Shown: positions 25,933 to 37,474, counted from the stretch's first letter. The stretch is DNA of 64,000 nucleotides from an uncultured Eubacteriales bacterium (GCA_902767565.1 CACXHY010000011.1:28694-92693), one strand, 5' to 3'. Notes: generated by a model not told the origin, from the sequence alone. Made by a program: numbers and translations.

Positions 25933-26788
25933 CGCTGTTTCCCTCCGGAAGATAGACGGCGTAGGTGTCCCAGATGGCTTCCAGCTGCCGGAAGTGCTCC
26001 GCGAGGGCTTCCCGCTTGCGCAGCCCCAGCGCCACCAGCAGTGCGTTGATCACCGCCATCGGGCCGATCAGAGAATCCACGAAGGACGCCATCTCGGTGC
26101 GCGCGGTCAGCGACGCGTCGGCCACCTCGCACAGGGGCGACATGGGGCCGTCGGTGATGGCCACCACCTGCGCGCCCGTCCGCTTGGCAAAGCGCATGGC
26201 TTCCAGCGTGCGGGTGGAGTAGCGGGGGAAGGAGATGCCGACGATCAGGTCCCCGGCCTTCATGCGGGAGATGTCCTCAAACACGTCGGAAGAGCCGGAG
26301 GAGACCAGATGCACGTCCTCAAAGATATAGTTGAGGTAGTAGCCCATGAACTGGGCCAGCGGCGCCGCGGAGCGCAGCCCCATCACATAGATGGTCCCGG
26401 CGGAAAGGATGCGGTTCACCACATCGGCGAAGGTGGCGGCGTCCAGCTCGTCCCGGGTGGTGCGGAGGTTCTGGATGTCGCTCTTCATGACCACGGACAG
26501 GGCATCCTCCGGCTGCAGATCCTCCGCCATGCGGATGCGCTGCCCCGCGGTCAGGCGGTGGCTCACCAGCTCCTGCATGGCGCGCTGCAGCTGCGGATAG
26601 CCGTCATAGCCCAGTGCGGAGGCAAAGCGCACCACTGTGGATTCGCTGACCCCCACGCACTCCCCCAGTCGGCTGGCGGTCATGCGGACAGCCGTGTCGT
26701 AGTGTTCCTCGATATAGGCCGCCAGCTTGCGGTGGCTCTTGCTCAGGCGGTGACCCGTCCTGTTCAGCTGCTGAATCAGAATCGCCAT
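25925..26788 (-). CDS. MurR/RpiR family transcriptional regulator
   Basis: 287 residues. The N-terminal RpiR helix-turn-helix (about 1-75: LAAYIEEHYDTAVRMTAS, then GVSESTVVRFASALGYDGY) is followed by a SIS phosphosugar-binding domain (about 110-250: IYVMGLRSAAPLAQFM, GDLIVGISFPRYSTRTLE). It senses a sugar phosphate. The ATG follows AGGAG and has its own promoter. Target genes are not obvious; the neighbouring nucleoside-uptake operon is a candidate by position only. Confidence 0.92.
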   Translation of the reverse strand: MAILIQQLNRTGHRLSKSHRKLAAYIEEHYDTAVRMTASRLGECVGVSESTVVRFASALGYDGYPQLQRAMQELVSHRLTAGQRIRMAEDLQPEDALSVVMKSDIQNLRTTRDELDAATFADVVNRILSAGTIYVMGLRSAAPLAQFMGYYLNYIFEDVHLVSSGSSDVFEDISRMKAGDLIVGISFPRYSTRTLEAMRFAKRTGAQVVAITDGPMSPLCEVADASLTARTEMASFVDSLIGPMAVINALLVALGLRKREALAEHFRQLEAIWDTYAVYLPEGNSDA

Positions 26789-26834
26789 CTCGCGCTCCTT
26801 CTGCCCGCCGTCCGATCGGCAGGCACCGTCCGGT

Positions 26835-26863
26835 ATTATAGTAGAAGCGGGAGAAATATGCAA
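26835..26863 (-). promoter_or_regulatory. Sigma-A promoter of the rpiR-type gene
   Basis: On the minus strand, TTGCAT and TATAAT are separated by 17 bp, 46 bp before the start codon. Confidence 0.75.
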
Positions 26864-26915
26864 GAGCAAGGACAATACTTGCAAAAACGTGAAGGACCGG
26901 TCGGGCGGCGAATAC

Positions 26916-26949
26916 AAAAAACCGGGGATGCCGCTGCGGGATCCCCGGT
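26916..26949 (-). terminator. Terminator at the end of the nucleoside-transport operon
   Basis: Stem ACCGGGGAT/ATCCCCGGT (26921-26949). On the minus strand it is followed by TTTTTT. Confidence 0.85.
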
Positions 26950-26967
26950 CGGGTCCGGATGCGTTCG

Positions 26968-27603
26968 TCAGAAGCCGAGGCTTTCCCCGCACAGCACCAC
27001 GTGGATGCGTCCGGCGTGCCGGGAGAAGCGCGTGATGAGGAACTGGCAGCAGATGGTATCGGGCGATTTGCAGTCCATGCAGCACCCGGTCTTCGTGCAC
27101 GGGGTGTTCGTGCCGATGCGGACCGCGTTGATGGGGGCCGCCACATTGCGGGCCCGCTTCATGGCGCTGTCCAGATCGGGGGTCACCTTGTTCATGCCGA
27201 CGATGAACAGCACCTTGCGGGGGCCCTGGGCAATGGCGGACACGCGGTTGGCGTTGCCGTCGATGTTCACAAGGATGCCGTCCTGGGTCATGGCGTTGGC
27301 GCTGGTGAGGAACACGTCCGCGTCGTAGGCCGCCAGCATGGCGGCGCGCTTGTCCTCGTAAACGTCCCGGTCGATGAAACTGTAGTTCCCGTCCTTCAGC
27401 GCCTGCACCAGACCGATCTCGTGGGCCGAGGCCGCGCCGCCCATGGTCACGGAAGATCCCTCGGGGATCAGGGAGAGGGCCGTTTTCAGGGCATCCTCTG
27501 CGGTGGGCGCGTAGGATCCGGTCATGTTGCGGCTCTCCAGTCCCTTGATGACCTTCGCCGCCAGGAGTTCGCTGCGTTTCGCTTCGTGCTGATTCATCGT
27601 CAT
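26968..27603 (-). CDS. LUD-domain protein (lactate utilization LutC-like/DUF162)
   Basis: 211 residues with the LUD fold: a LKTALSLIPEGSSVTMGGAA segment, then a DVFLTSANAMTQDGILVN strip and VLFIVGMNKVT. The C-terminal CTKTGCCMDC with further cysteines (SPDTICCQ) suggests metal or Fe-S binding, as in the stand-alone clostridial branch. No lutA or lutB accompanies it. It lies 22 nt after the permease gene and ends at the operon terminator. Either of two ATGs (27603 or 27597) could be used; the upstream one is nearest to GGAGG. Confidence 0.85.
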   Translation of the reverse strand: MTMNQHEAKRSELLAAKVIKGLESRNMTGSYAPTAEDALKTALSLIPEGSSVTMGGAASAHEIGLVQALKDGNYSFIDRDVYEDKRAAMLAAYDADVFLTSANAMTQDGILVNIDGNANRVSAIAQGPRKVLFIVGMNKVTPDLDSAMKRARNVAAPINAVRIGTNTPCTKTGCCMDCKSPDTICCQFLITRFSRHAGRIHVVLCGESLGF

Positions 27604-27625
27604 GTGTCCTCCTCTGTCTGTTCGG

Positions 27626-28564
27626 TCATTTGACGGCCTCCTGCCGCTCAAGGGCCGACTTCGCCTGTCCGGCCTTCCTGTACTCGTTGCGGATCGCCAG
27701 CACCAGCATCATCAGGATCGTGCCCACATAGGGGAAAGCAGCCGTCAGGGTGGAATCCACCACGCCGGCCACCTGCAGACGCGTGCTCACCGTGTCGACC
27801 AGGCCGAAGAAGAGCGCGGCGCACGTCACCAGCAGCGGGTTGGACCGGCCGAAGATCACGCAGGCCACCGCCACATAGCCGCGGGAGCCGGAGATCCCCT
27901 CCGTGAAGCTGTGGACATAGTTCAGAAGATACGCGCCGGAAAGCCCGCAGAAAGCGCCGCAGAGCAGGGACGCGACCAGCTTCATCCGGTCGGGGCTGCG
28001 GCCGACGGAGCGCAGGGACTCCGGCTTTTCGCCCGCGGCGCGGAGCCAGAAGCCGTGCCGGGTGCTGTACAGGAACGCCTGGCAGACCGCCACCAGCGCC
28101 AGACTGACGGGCACGAGGATCGAAACACTGACCGCCGCGCCGGCGTTCCCGCCGAAGCTGATGGACGGGATCGCCATGCCGCTGCCCATATCGAGGTGCA
28201 GACCGTCAGCCGCCGGGGGCAGATTGCGGTACAGGAACGTGCTCAGTGCCACGAGGAACAGGTTCAGCGTCACACCGATCACGAACTCATCGCTCTTGAG
28301 CGGGACCACCATGACGGCATAGAACAGGCCCAGCAGCAGGCCCGTCAGCAGGCCCGCCAGGAGACCCAGGATCCAGGAACCCGTCAGCCAGCTGACCACG
28401 CCGGCCGCAAAGGCGCTTGCGGTGATCATGCCGTCCAGGCCGATGTTCATCATGCCGGCCTGTTCCGTCATGAGGCAGCCCAGTCCCGCCAGGATCACGA
28501 TGGTCGCCGTGCCGAGGGTGCTCATCAGGCTGGAGAAGCTGACCAGATCAGAGAACTGGATCAT
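27626..28564 (-). CDS. Nucleoside/BMP-type ABC transporter permease 2 (NupQ/YufQ-like)
   Basis: 312 residues, about eight membrane helices, BPD_transp_2 family. Pairs with the upstream permease for nucleoside or similar substrate uptake. GLMTEQAGMMNIGLDGMITA-like sequence (CLMTEQAGMMNIGLDG) is the family signature. The start overlaps the first permease gene by 4 nt. The operon order binding protein, ATPase, permease, permease is that of Nup/Yuf and BmpA systems. Confidence 0.92.
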   Translation of the reverse strand: MIQFSDLVSFSSLMSTLGTATIVILAGLGCLMTEQAGMMNIGLDGMITASAFAAGVVSWLTGSWILGLLAGLLTGLLLGLFYAVMVVPLKSDEFVIGVTLNLFLVALSTFLYRNLPPAADGLHLDMGSGMAIPSISFGGNAGAAVSVSILVPVSLALVAVCQAFLYSTRHGFWLRAAGEKPESLRSVGRSPDRMKLVASLLCGAFCGLSGAYLLNYVHSFTEGISGSRGYVAVACVIFGRSNPLLVTCAALFFGLVDTVSTRLQVAGVVDSTLTAAFPYVGTILMMLVLAIRNEYRKAGQAKSALERQEAVK

Positions 28565-29672
28565 GCCCGCTTCACCTCCTCACGGCGGGGATGACGGCGC
28601 GCCCGCCACACCTGGAATCGCTGGATCAGGCCCTGCTCGGCCGCCATGAAGAAAATGATGATGGACTGGATCACCTGAATGATCTCGATGGGTATGCCGG
28701 CGGAGGACTGGATCTTGATGGCTCCGGCCTTCAGGATGCCGAAGAAGAAGCTCATCAGGATGATGCCCAGCGGCTTGTAGCGCATGATCATGGCCACGAG
28801 CATGCCATCCCAGTAGAAGTCGGTGGACAGGTCCACCCCGTAGCGATGCTTCCAGCCGAAGACCTCCAGCATGCCCACCGCGCCGCACATGGCGCCGGAG
28901 ATCAGCATGCCCGCGACCGCCAGCTTTCCGTCCTTCAGGCCGCTGAACTTCGCGAAGCGGCTGTTCTGGCCGGTCATGCGCATCTCGTAGCCCCAGCTGC
29001 TGCGGTTCATGATGTACCAGACCAGGAGCGTGATCCCGGCCACGATGAACACGGCCTGCGAGAGATTGCTGGGCGTGAAGAAGCGGGTGAAGTTGAGATC
29101 GCCGAGGATCACCGCGGTCTGGGATCCCTTGCCGGGGGCCTTCAGGGGGCCGTTTGCCATATAGGTGCAGAAATAGAGGGCGACGGAATTCAGCAGGATG
29201 GTGGTGACCACCTCGCTGATGTTCAGTTTGATCTTCATCAGCGCCGGGATCAGGGCGAAGATCATGCCCGCCAGCACCGCCGCGATCAGGCAGACCGCCG
29301 TGATCAGCCACACCGGCCATCCCGCCGTGAAAGGCAGAAGGGTGGTCATCTGCGCCCCCAGGAAGGCCGCGACCAGGGCTCCCAGCAGCATCTGGCCCTG
29401 ACCGCCGACGTTGAAGAGCCCCGCGTCGGACGCCACGGCCGTGGCCAGACCGGTGATCATGAGCAGAGAAGCCCGGTACAGCGTGTTCCCCAGCCCGGAA
29501 TTCCGCAGGATGGTGTCCGGGGCCCACTTGTCGCCCAGGGCTCCTTCGATCATGGCGCGGTACCCGGCGATGGGATCGTGGCCCGTGGCAAGCATCAGCA
29601 GCGCTCCCACGCCAAGGCCCAGCAATATGCTGATCAGCAGGCTCAGCATATAGATGCCTCTCTCCCGCCACT

Positions 29673-29676
<4 letters not shown>
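28561..29676 (-). CDS. Nucleoside/BMP-type ABC transporter permease 1 (NupP/YufP-like)
   Basis: 371 residues with an N-terminal membrane helix and about nine further ones, BPD_transp_2 family. LFNVGGQGQMLLGALVAAFLG is the conserved signature region, with SEVVTTILLNSVALY following. The start overlaps the ATPase stop by 4 nt, so translation of this permease depends on ribosomes finishing the lysine-rich tail of the ATPase. Confidence 0.92.
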
Positions 29677-31604
<1,928 letters not shown>

Positions 31605-31672
31605 ACGGGACCCTCGCTTCTCTGTCAGACCCGGACCGCTCCGGCTGAGCGGAACGGTCCGGGCATGTCACG

Positions 31673-32665
31673 TCATTCGAAAGCGCTGGGGACCACGATG
31701 TCCCCGTCGATGATCTGCTGCCGGATGACCGCGATCTCGGCCTTCAGGGCGTCATCGACCTGCTGCGGCATGTCGTCGGTCCCGTAAGCAAGATCGATAT
31801 AGCCGCTGGACATGGTCGCGGTGAAGACCTGACCGCCGCACCAGTAGGTATCGGGATCCGACACCATGTCGTAGATGGACTGGCCCACGCGCTTCACCAT
31901 GGAGCAGGTGATGTGCTGGGGATCGATGTACTTCTGGTCGCCGTCCACGCCGATGGCCAGACGGTCCACCTCCTGCGCCGCGGCGAAAACACCCTCGCCG
32001 GTGCGGCCCGCGACCGCAAAGACCACGTCAGCGCCCATATCGTACAGGGAGCGGGCGCATTCCTTGCCCTTGGCAGGATCCTCATAGGTGTTGGCATACT
32101 GCTTCAGCACCCTGATCTCGGGGTTCTTGAACTTCGCGCCGGCCTCGTAGCCGATGATGAAGTCATTGATGGTGTCGCTGTCCTCGCCGCCCACCACGCC
32201 GATGATGCCGGTGGTGGAAAGGGACGCGGCCACATAGCCCGCCAGGAAGGAGCCTTCGTTCTGGGAGTAGGTGATGCAGACCAGATTATCGGGGATCACT
32301 TCCAGGGCATTGTCGATGAAAAGGAACTTCTTGTCGGGATAAGCGGCCAGCACGCCGTTCTCGTCCGCCAGATAGTCGTAGAACTGCCAGCCTACCGCGG
32401 CGATCACGTCATAACCCTCGGCGGCATCGTAGAGGGCCTGCTCATACATGGACGAGTCCTCACCGCACTCGATGCAGTTGATCACGGTGCCGTAATCAGT
32501 CTGCAGCCTCTGGATGCCCTCGTACGCGGAATCGTAGAAGGAGCGGTCGCCGAGCGTGCCGGCCACCACGATGCAGATCGAGGGAGTGGTCTTTGTCTCC
32601 GCCGATGCGCCGACCGCGCCAAGCAGCAGTGCAAGAGCGAACAGAAGGGAAAGGATGCGTTTCAT
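31673..32665 (-). CDS. BMP-family (PnrA-like) substrate-binding protein of the nucleoside ABC system
   Basis: 330 residues. The signal peptide (about 1-22) ends in GASAET, with an AxA site and no lipobox cysteine. The mature part is a type-I periplasmic-binding fold (ICIVVAGTLGDRSFYDSAYEGI, ADVVFAVAGRTGEGVFAAAQ, AIGVDGDQKYI) typical of BMP/PnrA proteins that bind purine nucleosides. It is the first gene of the bmp-ATPase-permease-permease-LUD operon. GGAGG lies 11 nt before the chosen ATG. Most Bacillota homologues are lipoproteins, so the soluble form is odd. Confidence 0.9.
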   Translation of the reverse strand: MKRILSLLFALALLLGAVGASAETKTTPSICIVVAGTLGDRSFYDSAYEGIQRLQTDYGTVINCIECGEDSSMYEQALYDAAEGYDVIAAVGWQFYDYLADENGVLAAYPDKKFLFIDNALEVIPDNLVCITYSQNEGSFLAGYVAASLSTTGIIGVVGGEDSDTINDFIIGYEAGAKFKNPEIRVLKQYANTYEDPAKGKECARSLYDMGADVVFAVAGRTGEGVFAAAQEVDRLAIGVDGDQKYIDPQHITCSMVKRVGQSIYDMVSDPDTYWCGGQVFTATMSSGYIDLAYGTDDMPQQVDDALKAEIAVIRQQIIDGDIVVPSAFE

Positions 32666-32712
32666 TAGCAAGCACCTCCGTTGAGATTTCAGCCTCCCGG
32701 CCATCTTTGTTC

Positions 32713-32788
32713 ATTTCGCGAATCGTCTTTCAAATCCTGCTGCAAAAAGAAGGATTTGCGGCCAAAATGATGAAATAACCGTTGTTAT
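32713..32788. promoter_or_regulatory. Palindromes in the divergent bmp/oxidoreductase intergenic region
   Basis: Three symmetric elements: TTCGCGAA (32713-32720), CAAATCCT-12-AGGATTTG (32731-32758) and ATAAC-CGTT-GTTAT (32775-32788). They sit between divergent operons and may be regulator binding sites. No clear promoter hexamers were found. Confidence 0.4.
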
Positions 32789-32817
32789 CGCATTCTGATC
32801 GTCGAGGTGGACAGACG

Positions 32818-33423
32818 ATGGAACTCCTTTATGTCGATGCCTGCCCCCGCGGGGACGCGTCCCGCACCAAAGCCCTGGCCGAAGCGCTCTTGAAGGCGCT
32901 GCTCCGGGAGCATCCCGGGCTGACCGTGAACCGACACGTGCTGGCGGAGATGGGTCTGCGGGACATGAACGCCCGGCGCCTGACCGAGAAGGAAAGCCTG
33001 TGCGACCGCGCCGCCTGGGCCGATCCGATGCTCCGTGCCGGGGCGGAGTTCCGGCGGGCGGACGCGGTGCTGATCGCCGCCCCGTACTGGGACCTGTCCT
33101 TCCCCTCGGTGCTGAAGACCTGGGTGGAGAACATCTGGGTGCGCGGTCTGACATTCGTGTACCGGGAGGACCGCCCGGTGGGACTGGCCCGGGGGAAGGC
33201 CGCAGTCTATGTGACAACGGCCGGAAGCCATATGGCCGGGCACGACTGGGGCACCCTGTACATGGAAGATGTGCTGAAGACCCTCGGCATCCGCGATTTC
33301 CGCGCCGTCAGGGCCGAAGCCCTCGACCTGGACAGCAGCGATCCGGATGCCATTCTTGCCGAAGCCGCCCGGGACGCGGATGACGCGGGGCGATGGCTTG
33401 CCCGGCAGCTCAAGGAGGTTTGA
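32818..33423 (+). CDS. Flavodoxin-fold NAD(P)H-dependent oxidoreductase (azoreductase-like)
   Basis: 201 residues. LLYVDACPRGDASRTKALAE is an N-terminal FMN phosphate-binding loop, and LIAAPYWDLSFPSVLKTWVE is the flavodoxin-like middle motif of AzoR/Lot6-type quinone or azo reductases. Cytoplasmic, FMN-dependent. GAGGTGG precedes the ATG. It heads an operon with metF and the methionine synthase genes (4 nt before metF). It might supply electrons to the pathway, but that is an inference. Confidence 0.86.
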   Translation: MELLYVDACPRGDASRTKALAEALLKALLREHPGLTVNRHVLAEMGLRDMNARRLTEKESLCDRAAWADPMLRAGAEFRRADAVLIAAPYWDLSFPSVLKTWVENIWVRGLTFVYREDRPVGLARGKAAVYVTTAGSHMAGHDWGTLYMEDVLKTLGIRDFRAVRAEALDLDSSDPDAILAEAARDADDAGRWLARQLKEV

Positions 33424-33426
33424 CCT

Positions 33427-34308
33427 GTGAGGATCATCGATATGCTCCGGAAGGAAGCCTTTTCGCTCTCATTCGAAGTGTTTCCGCCCAAGACGGACGC
33501 CAGCCTTGACACCGTGCGCAAAGCGACGGTCGAGGTCGCGGCGCTTCGCCCGGATTTTGTCTCCGTGACCTGCGGCGCGGGCGGCGCGGGCGGGCGGCTG
33601 ACCCTTGACATCGCCCGCAACATCCGGCAGGAGACCGGTGTGGAGACACTGGAGCACCTGACCTGCATCGGCGCGAAGCGGGAGTCTGTCCTCGCTCATC
33701 TGCACACCCTGCGGGAGCTCGGCATGGAGAACATCATGGCCCTGCGGGGCGACCTTCCCGCCGGCATGGATCCCGCGGACCTGAATGCCTCCCCCTATCC
33801 CCACGCCGCCGATCTGGTGCGGGAGATCCGGGCGTCGGGCGATTTCTGCGTCGGGGCCGCCTGCTACCCGGAGGTCCATCCCGAGAGCACAGACCAGCGG
33901 GACGATCTCCGCCACCTGCGGGAGAAGGTGGAGGCCGGCGCGGACTTCCTCACCACGCAGATGTTCTTCGACAACAACCTTCTGTACAATTTTCTGTACA
34001 AGCTGCGGGAGAGCGGGGTAACGGTGCCGGTGCTGCCGGGCATCATGCCGATCACATCCGCGAATCAGGTGGAGCGGGCCCGCAAGCTGTCGGGCTCCTT
34101 CATGCCGCGCCGTTTCACCAGCCTGGTGGACCGTTTCGGCTCGGATCCCGCTGCCATGAAACAGGCCGGCATCATCTATGCCACGGACCAGATCATCGAC
34201 CTGTTCGCCAACGGCATCCGCCATGTACATGTCTATACCATGAACAAGCCGGATGTGGCCGCGGCGATCCAGCGGAACCTGGCGCCGATGCTGGGGAGCA
34301 GCCTGTGA
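33427..34308 (+). CDS. metF: Methylenetetrahydrofolate reductase, MetF family
   Basis: Reduces 5,10-methylene-THF to 5-methyl-THF, the methyl donor of the methionine synthase encoded downstream. 293 residues, FAD-containing TIM barrel. FEVFPPKTD carries the catalytic Glu near residue 17, NIMALRGDLP and TQMFFDN are conserved, and MPITSANQVERARKL follows. A GTG start with GGAGG upstream. It lies 3 nt after the oxidoreductase and overlaps the next gene by 4 nt. Confidence 0.94.
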   Translation: MRIIDMLRKEAFSLSFEVFPPKTDASLDTVRKATVEVAALRPDFVSVTCGAGGAGGRLTLDIARNIRQETGVETLEHLTCIGAKRESVLAHLHTLRELGMENIMALRGDLPAGMDPADLNASPYPHAADLVREIRASGDFCVGAACYPEVHPESTDQRDDLRHLREKVEAGADFLTTQMFFDNNLLYNFLYKLRESGVTVPVLPGIMPITSANQVERARKLSGSFMPRRFTSLVDRFGSDPAAMKQAGIIYATDQIIDLFANGIRHVHVYTMNKPDVAAAIQRNLAPMLGSSL

Positions 34309-34931
34309 ATGCCCTGCGCGAGGCCGTCCTGCCGCCCGCGCCGGTCCGGCGGGAGGAAGCGCTGCGCTACGCCATGCAGCCGCGGGCCTATGACGGCGGT
34401 CCCATTCCCGCTTTGGAGGACTGCGTCCGCATGGCGGAGGGCAAGGTCCCATGCAGGGCCGTGTGGCGGCTGTTCCCGGTAATTCGGAAGGGGGACGGGC
34501 TGGACCTCGGGTTCGCGGTCACGGGATCCCGCAAGCTGCAAACCCATCTGGCGGGCTGCGACCGCATCGTCCTCTTCGCCCTCACCGCCGGCATGGAGAT
34601 GGAACGGCTGATCCTGCGGGCCAAAGCCCTGTCGCCCCTGCACGGGCTCATGATGAACGCCGTCGGCGCGGCGATCGCGGAGGAAGCCTGTGACCGGCTC
34701 TGCGGCCGGCTGGCGGCGGCGTTCCCGGAGGATACCCTCCGTGACCGGTTCAGCCCCGGCTACGGCGATCTGCCGCTGAGCCTGCAAAAAGACATCTTCA
34801 CCGCTCTCAGCTGCGAAAAGCGGCTGGGGCTTACGCTGACCGGGAGCCTGTTGATGCAGCCCGGCAAAAGCGTCACCGCCATCGTCGGATTATCACCCCG
34901 AAAGGAAGATCACCGTGAGCCGCTTCCGTGA
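34305..34931 (+). CDS. Stand-alone methionine synthase activation-domain protein
   Basis: 208 residues. Helical, matching the MetH activation (AdoMet-binding) domain fold: RFSPGYGDLPLSLQKDIF corresponds to the RxSPGYxDxP motif of that domain, and TGSLLMQPGKSVTAIVGLS matches its end. In E. coli this domain is fused to MetH and binds S-adenosylmethionine for reductive reactivation of cobalamin. Here it is a separate gene just upstream of a MetH that lacks it, overlapping by 17 nt. Confidence 0.85.
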   Translation: MNALREAVLPPAPVRREEALRYAMQPRAYDGGPIPALEDCVRMAEGKVPCRAVWRLFPVIRKGDGLDLGFAVTGSRKLQTHLAGCDRIVLFALTAGMEMERLILRAKALSPLHGLMMNAVGAAIAEEACDRLCGRLAAAFPEDTLRDRFSPGYGDLPLSLQKDIFTALSCEKRLGLTLTGSLLMQPGKSVTAIVGLSPRKEDHREPLP

Positions 34932-37326
34932 ATTTCTGCAGAACAACCTCGTGATCCTCGACGGCGGCATGGGCACCCTGCTGCAGACCCGCGGGCTGAA
35001 GCCCGGTGAAGCGCCGGAGCGCTGGGGGCTCGGGCACAGGGATGTCATCCGTGCCATCCACAAAGCCTATTTCGACGCCGGCAGCCATGTGGTGATGGCG
35101 AACACCTTCGGCGCAAACCCCGTCCGCTATGACGGGACGACGCTGGAGACCATGGTGCTGACGGCGGTCTCCGACGCGCAGGCGGCCCGCGATGAAAGCG
35201 ATGCCCCGCAGGAGAAATTCGTGGCGCTGGATCTGGGCCCGACGGGGCAGCTGCTGAAGCCCTTCGGACCGCTGGACTTCGAGGATGCGGTGTCGGCGTT
35301 TGCGCAGGTCGTGCGGCTGGGCGTGCGGGCCGGCGTGGACTGTGCGGTCATCGAGACCATGAACGACAGCCAGGAGACCCGCGCCGCCCTGCTGGCCGTG
35401 AAGGAGAACAGCGATCTCCCGGTGCTCGTCTGCAACGCCTACGGCAGCGACGCCAAGCTGATGAGCGGCGCGTCGCCGGAGGTCATGACCGCGATCCTGG
35501 AGGGCCTCGGCGCGGACGCTATCGGCGTCAACTGCTCCTACGGACCCGAAACGATGGCCCCCGTGGTGGAGCGCTACCTGGCATGCGCTTCCGTTCCCGT
35601 GATCTGCAAGCCCAACGCCGGACTGCCGTCCGTGGCCGACGGAAAGACCGTATACGACGTGGATGCGGTCTCCTTTGCCGCGAGCATGCGCACGCTCTGT
35701 GAGAAGGGGGTGCGGGTGCTGGGCGGCTGCTGCGGCACCACGCCGGAATACATCAGGGCGCTGGTCCGTGCCGCGGCGGACCTCGCCCCGCAGTCCCTTC
35801 AGCCGAAGCGCCGGACGGTCATCGCTTCCCGCAGCCGCGCGCTGGTCCTGGGCGACCGCCCGGTGATGATCGGCGAGCGCATCAATCCCACCGGAAAGAA
35901 GCGCTTCCAGAAGGCACTGGCGGAAGGCGACATGGGCTACATCCTCGCGGAGGGCATCGCCCAGGAGGAGCGCGGAGCGGAAGCCCTGGACGTGAACGTC
36001 GGAGCACCGGGGATCGATGAGGCCGCCATGCTCCCCCGGGTCACGGACGAGCTGCAGGCCGTCACCGACCTTCCCCTGCAGCTGGACAGCACCAGCCCGG
36101 CGGCGCTGGAGGCCGCGCTGCGCCTGTACAACGGCAAGGCCATGATCAATTCGGTCAATGGCAGCGAGGCCAGCATGGATGCCGTCTTCCCGCTGATGAA
36201 GAAGTACGGCGGCGTGGCGGTGGGCCTGACGCTGGACGAGCGGGGCATCCCCTCCACGGCGGAGGAACGGCTGGCGATCGCGGAGCGCATCATCGGGCGG
36301 GCCGCCGAATACGGCATCGGTCCGGAGAGCCTGGTCTTCGATCCCCTGACCATGACCGTCAGCGCGGACGGCCGGGCGGCCCGGGTGACGCTGGACGCGC
36401 TGCATCTGATCCGGGAGCGCACCGGCTGCCGCACCGTGCTGGGCGTATCCAACGTGTCCTTCGGCCTGCCGGCCCGTGAGGTGATCGGCAGCGCCTTCCT
36501 GACCATGGCGCTGGAGCGCGGGCTGTCCGCGGCCATCATGAATCCGAAATCCGACGCCATGCGCGGGGCGTTCCTGTCCTTCCTGGCGCTGAACGGGATG
36601 GACGAGCACTGCGCGCGTTACATCGCCCACGCGGCCTCGCTGCCCGCCATGCAGCCGGCCGCCGCCGCGGGTGCGCCTGCGTCTCCCGCGCAGACCGCCT
36701 CCGGAAAGGGACTGCGCTATGCCGTGCTGAAGGGCCTTTGCGCGGAAGCCTCCCGCACGGCCTCCTCGGAGCTGGACGCCGGGCGGGATCCGCTGGCGCT
36801 GGTGCAGGAGGAGATCATCCCCGCCCTGAACGAGGTCGGCGAAGGCTTCGAGGTCAAGACCCTCTTCCTCCCCCAGCTGATGATGAGCGCGGAGGCCGCG
36901 GAGGCCGCGTTCCGGGAGATCAAGGCGAGGGCCGCGGCTGACCCGGCCATGCAGCGCTGCCCCATCGTGCTGGCCACGGTGAAGGGGGACGTGCACGACA
37001 TCGGGAAGAATATCGTCCGGCTGATCCTGGAGAACTACGGCTACCGCGTCACCGATCTGGGCCGGGATGTGCCGCCGGAAGCCGTGCTGGACGCCGTGGT
37101 GCGGCTGCACGCCCCCATCTGCGGTCTCAGCGCGCTGATGACCACCACCGTCCCGGCCATGGAGGAGACCATTGCGCTGATCCACCGGGAAGCGCCCTGG
37201 TGCAGGGTGATGGTGGGCGGCGCGGTGCTCACCGAGGCCTATGCCGCGCAGATCGGCGCCGACGCCTATGCCCGGGACGCCATGGCCGCCGTCCGCTGCG
37301 CGGAGGCGCTGGAGGCAGGCACATAA
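34915..37326 (+). CDS. metH: Cobalamin-dependent methionine synthase, without activation domain
   Basis: Transfers the methyl group from 5-methyl-THF via methylcobalamin to homocysteine. 803 residues. The homocysteine-binding barrel (about 1-290) has zinc ligands in VNCSYGP and GGCCGTT (about 268-274). The pterin-binding domain (about 300-560) contains GERINPTGKKRF. The cobalamin cap and B12-binding Rossmann domain (about 600-803) holds DVHDIGKNIV, with the cobalt-coordinating His near residue 693. The C-terminal activation domain of E. coli MetH is missing; the neighbouring gene supplies it. No B12 riboswitch was seen upstream. Confidence 0.96.
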   Translation: MSRFREFLQNNLVILDGGMGTLLQTRGLKPGEAPERWGLGHRDVIRAIHKAYFDAGSHVVMANTFGANPVRYDGTTLETMVLTAVSDAQAARDESDAPQEKFVALDLGPTGQLLKPFGPLDFEDAVSAFAQVVRLGVRAGVDCAVIETMNDSQETRAALLAVKENSDLPVLVCNAYGSDAKLMSGASPEVMTAILEGLGADAIGVNCSYGPETMAPVVERYLACASVPVICKPNAGLPSVADGKTVYDVDAVSFAASMRTLCEKGVRVLGGCCGTTPEYIRALVRAAADLAPQSLQPKRRTVIASRSRALVLGDRPVMIGERINPTGKKRFQKALAEGDMGYILAEGIAQEERGAEALDVNVGAPGIDEAAMLPRVTDELQAVTDLPLQLDSTSPAALEAALRLYNGKAMINSVNGSEASMDAVFPLMKKYGGVAVGLTLDERGIPSTAEERLAIAERIIGRAAEYGIGPESLVFDPLTMTVSADGRAARVTLDALHLIRERTGCRTVLGVSNVSFGLPAREVIGSAFLTMALERGLSAAIMNPKSDAMRGAFLSFLALNGMDEHCARYIAHAASLPAMQPAAAAGAPASPAQTASGKGLRYAVLKGLCAEASRTASSELDAGRDPLALVQEEIIPALNEVGEGFEVKTLFLPQLMMSAEAAEAAFREIKARAAADPAMQRCPIVLATVKGDVHDIGKNIVRLILENYGYRVTDLGRDVPPEAVLDAVVRLHAPICGLSALMTTTVPAMEETIALIHREAPWCRVMVGGAVLTEAYAAQIGADAYARDAMAAVRCAEALEAGT

Positions 37327-37378
37327 AGCCGCGGTCTCTGTTACATGTCGAAACTTTTTCCGGAATTATTAAAATTGC

Positions 37379-37407
37379 GTGACAAAACCGCACTTCTGTG
37401 CTATGAT
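37379..37407 (+). promoter_or_regulatory. Sigma-A promoter of the rplI-dnaB operon
   Basis: GTGACA, 17 bp, then TATGAT, 68 bp before the rplI start. Confidence 0.7.
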
Positions 37408-37474
37408 AGGAAAGCGGTATTGTCACGTTGTTTTGATGTGCGCCGCCCATCCATCCGTAAGAGGTGAATCCGCA

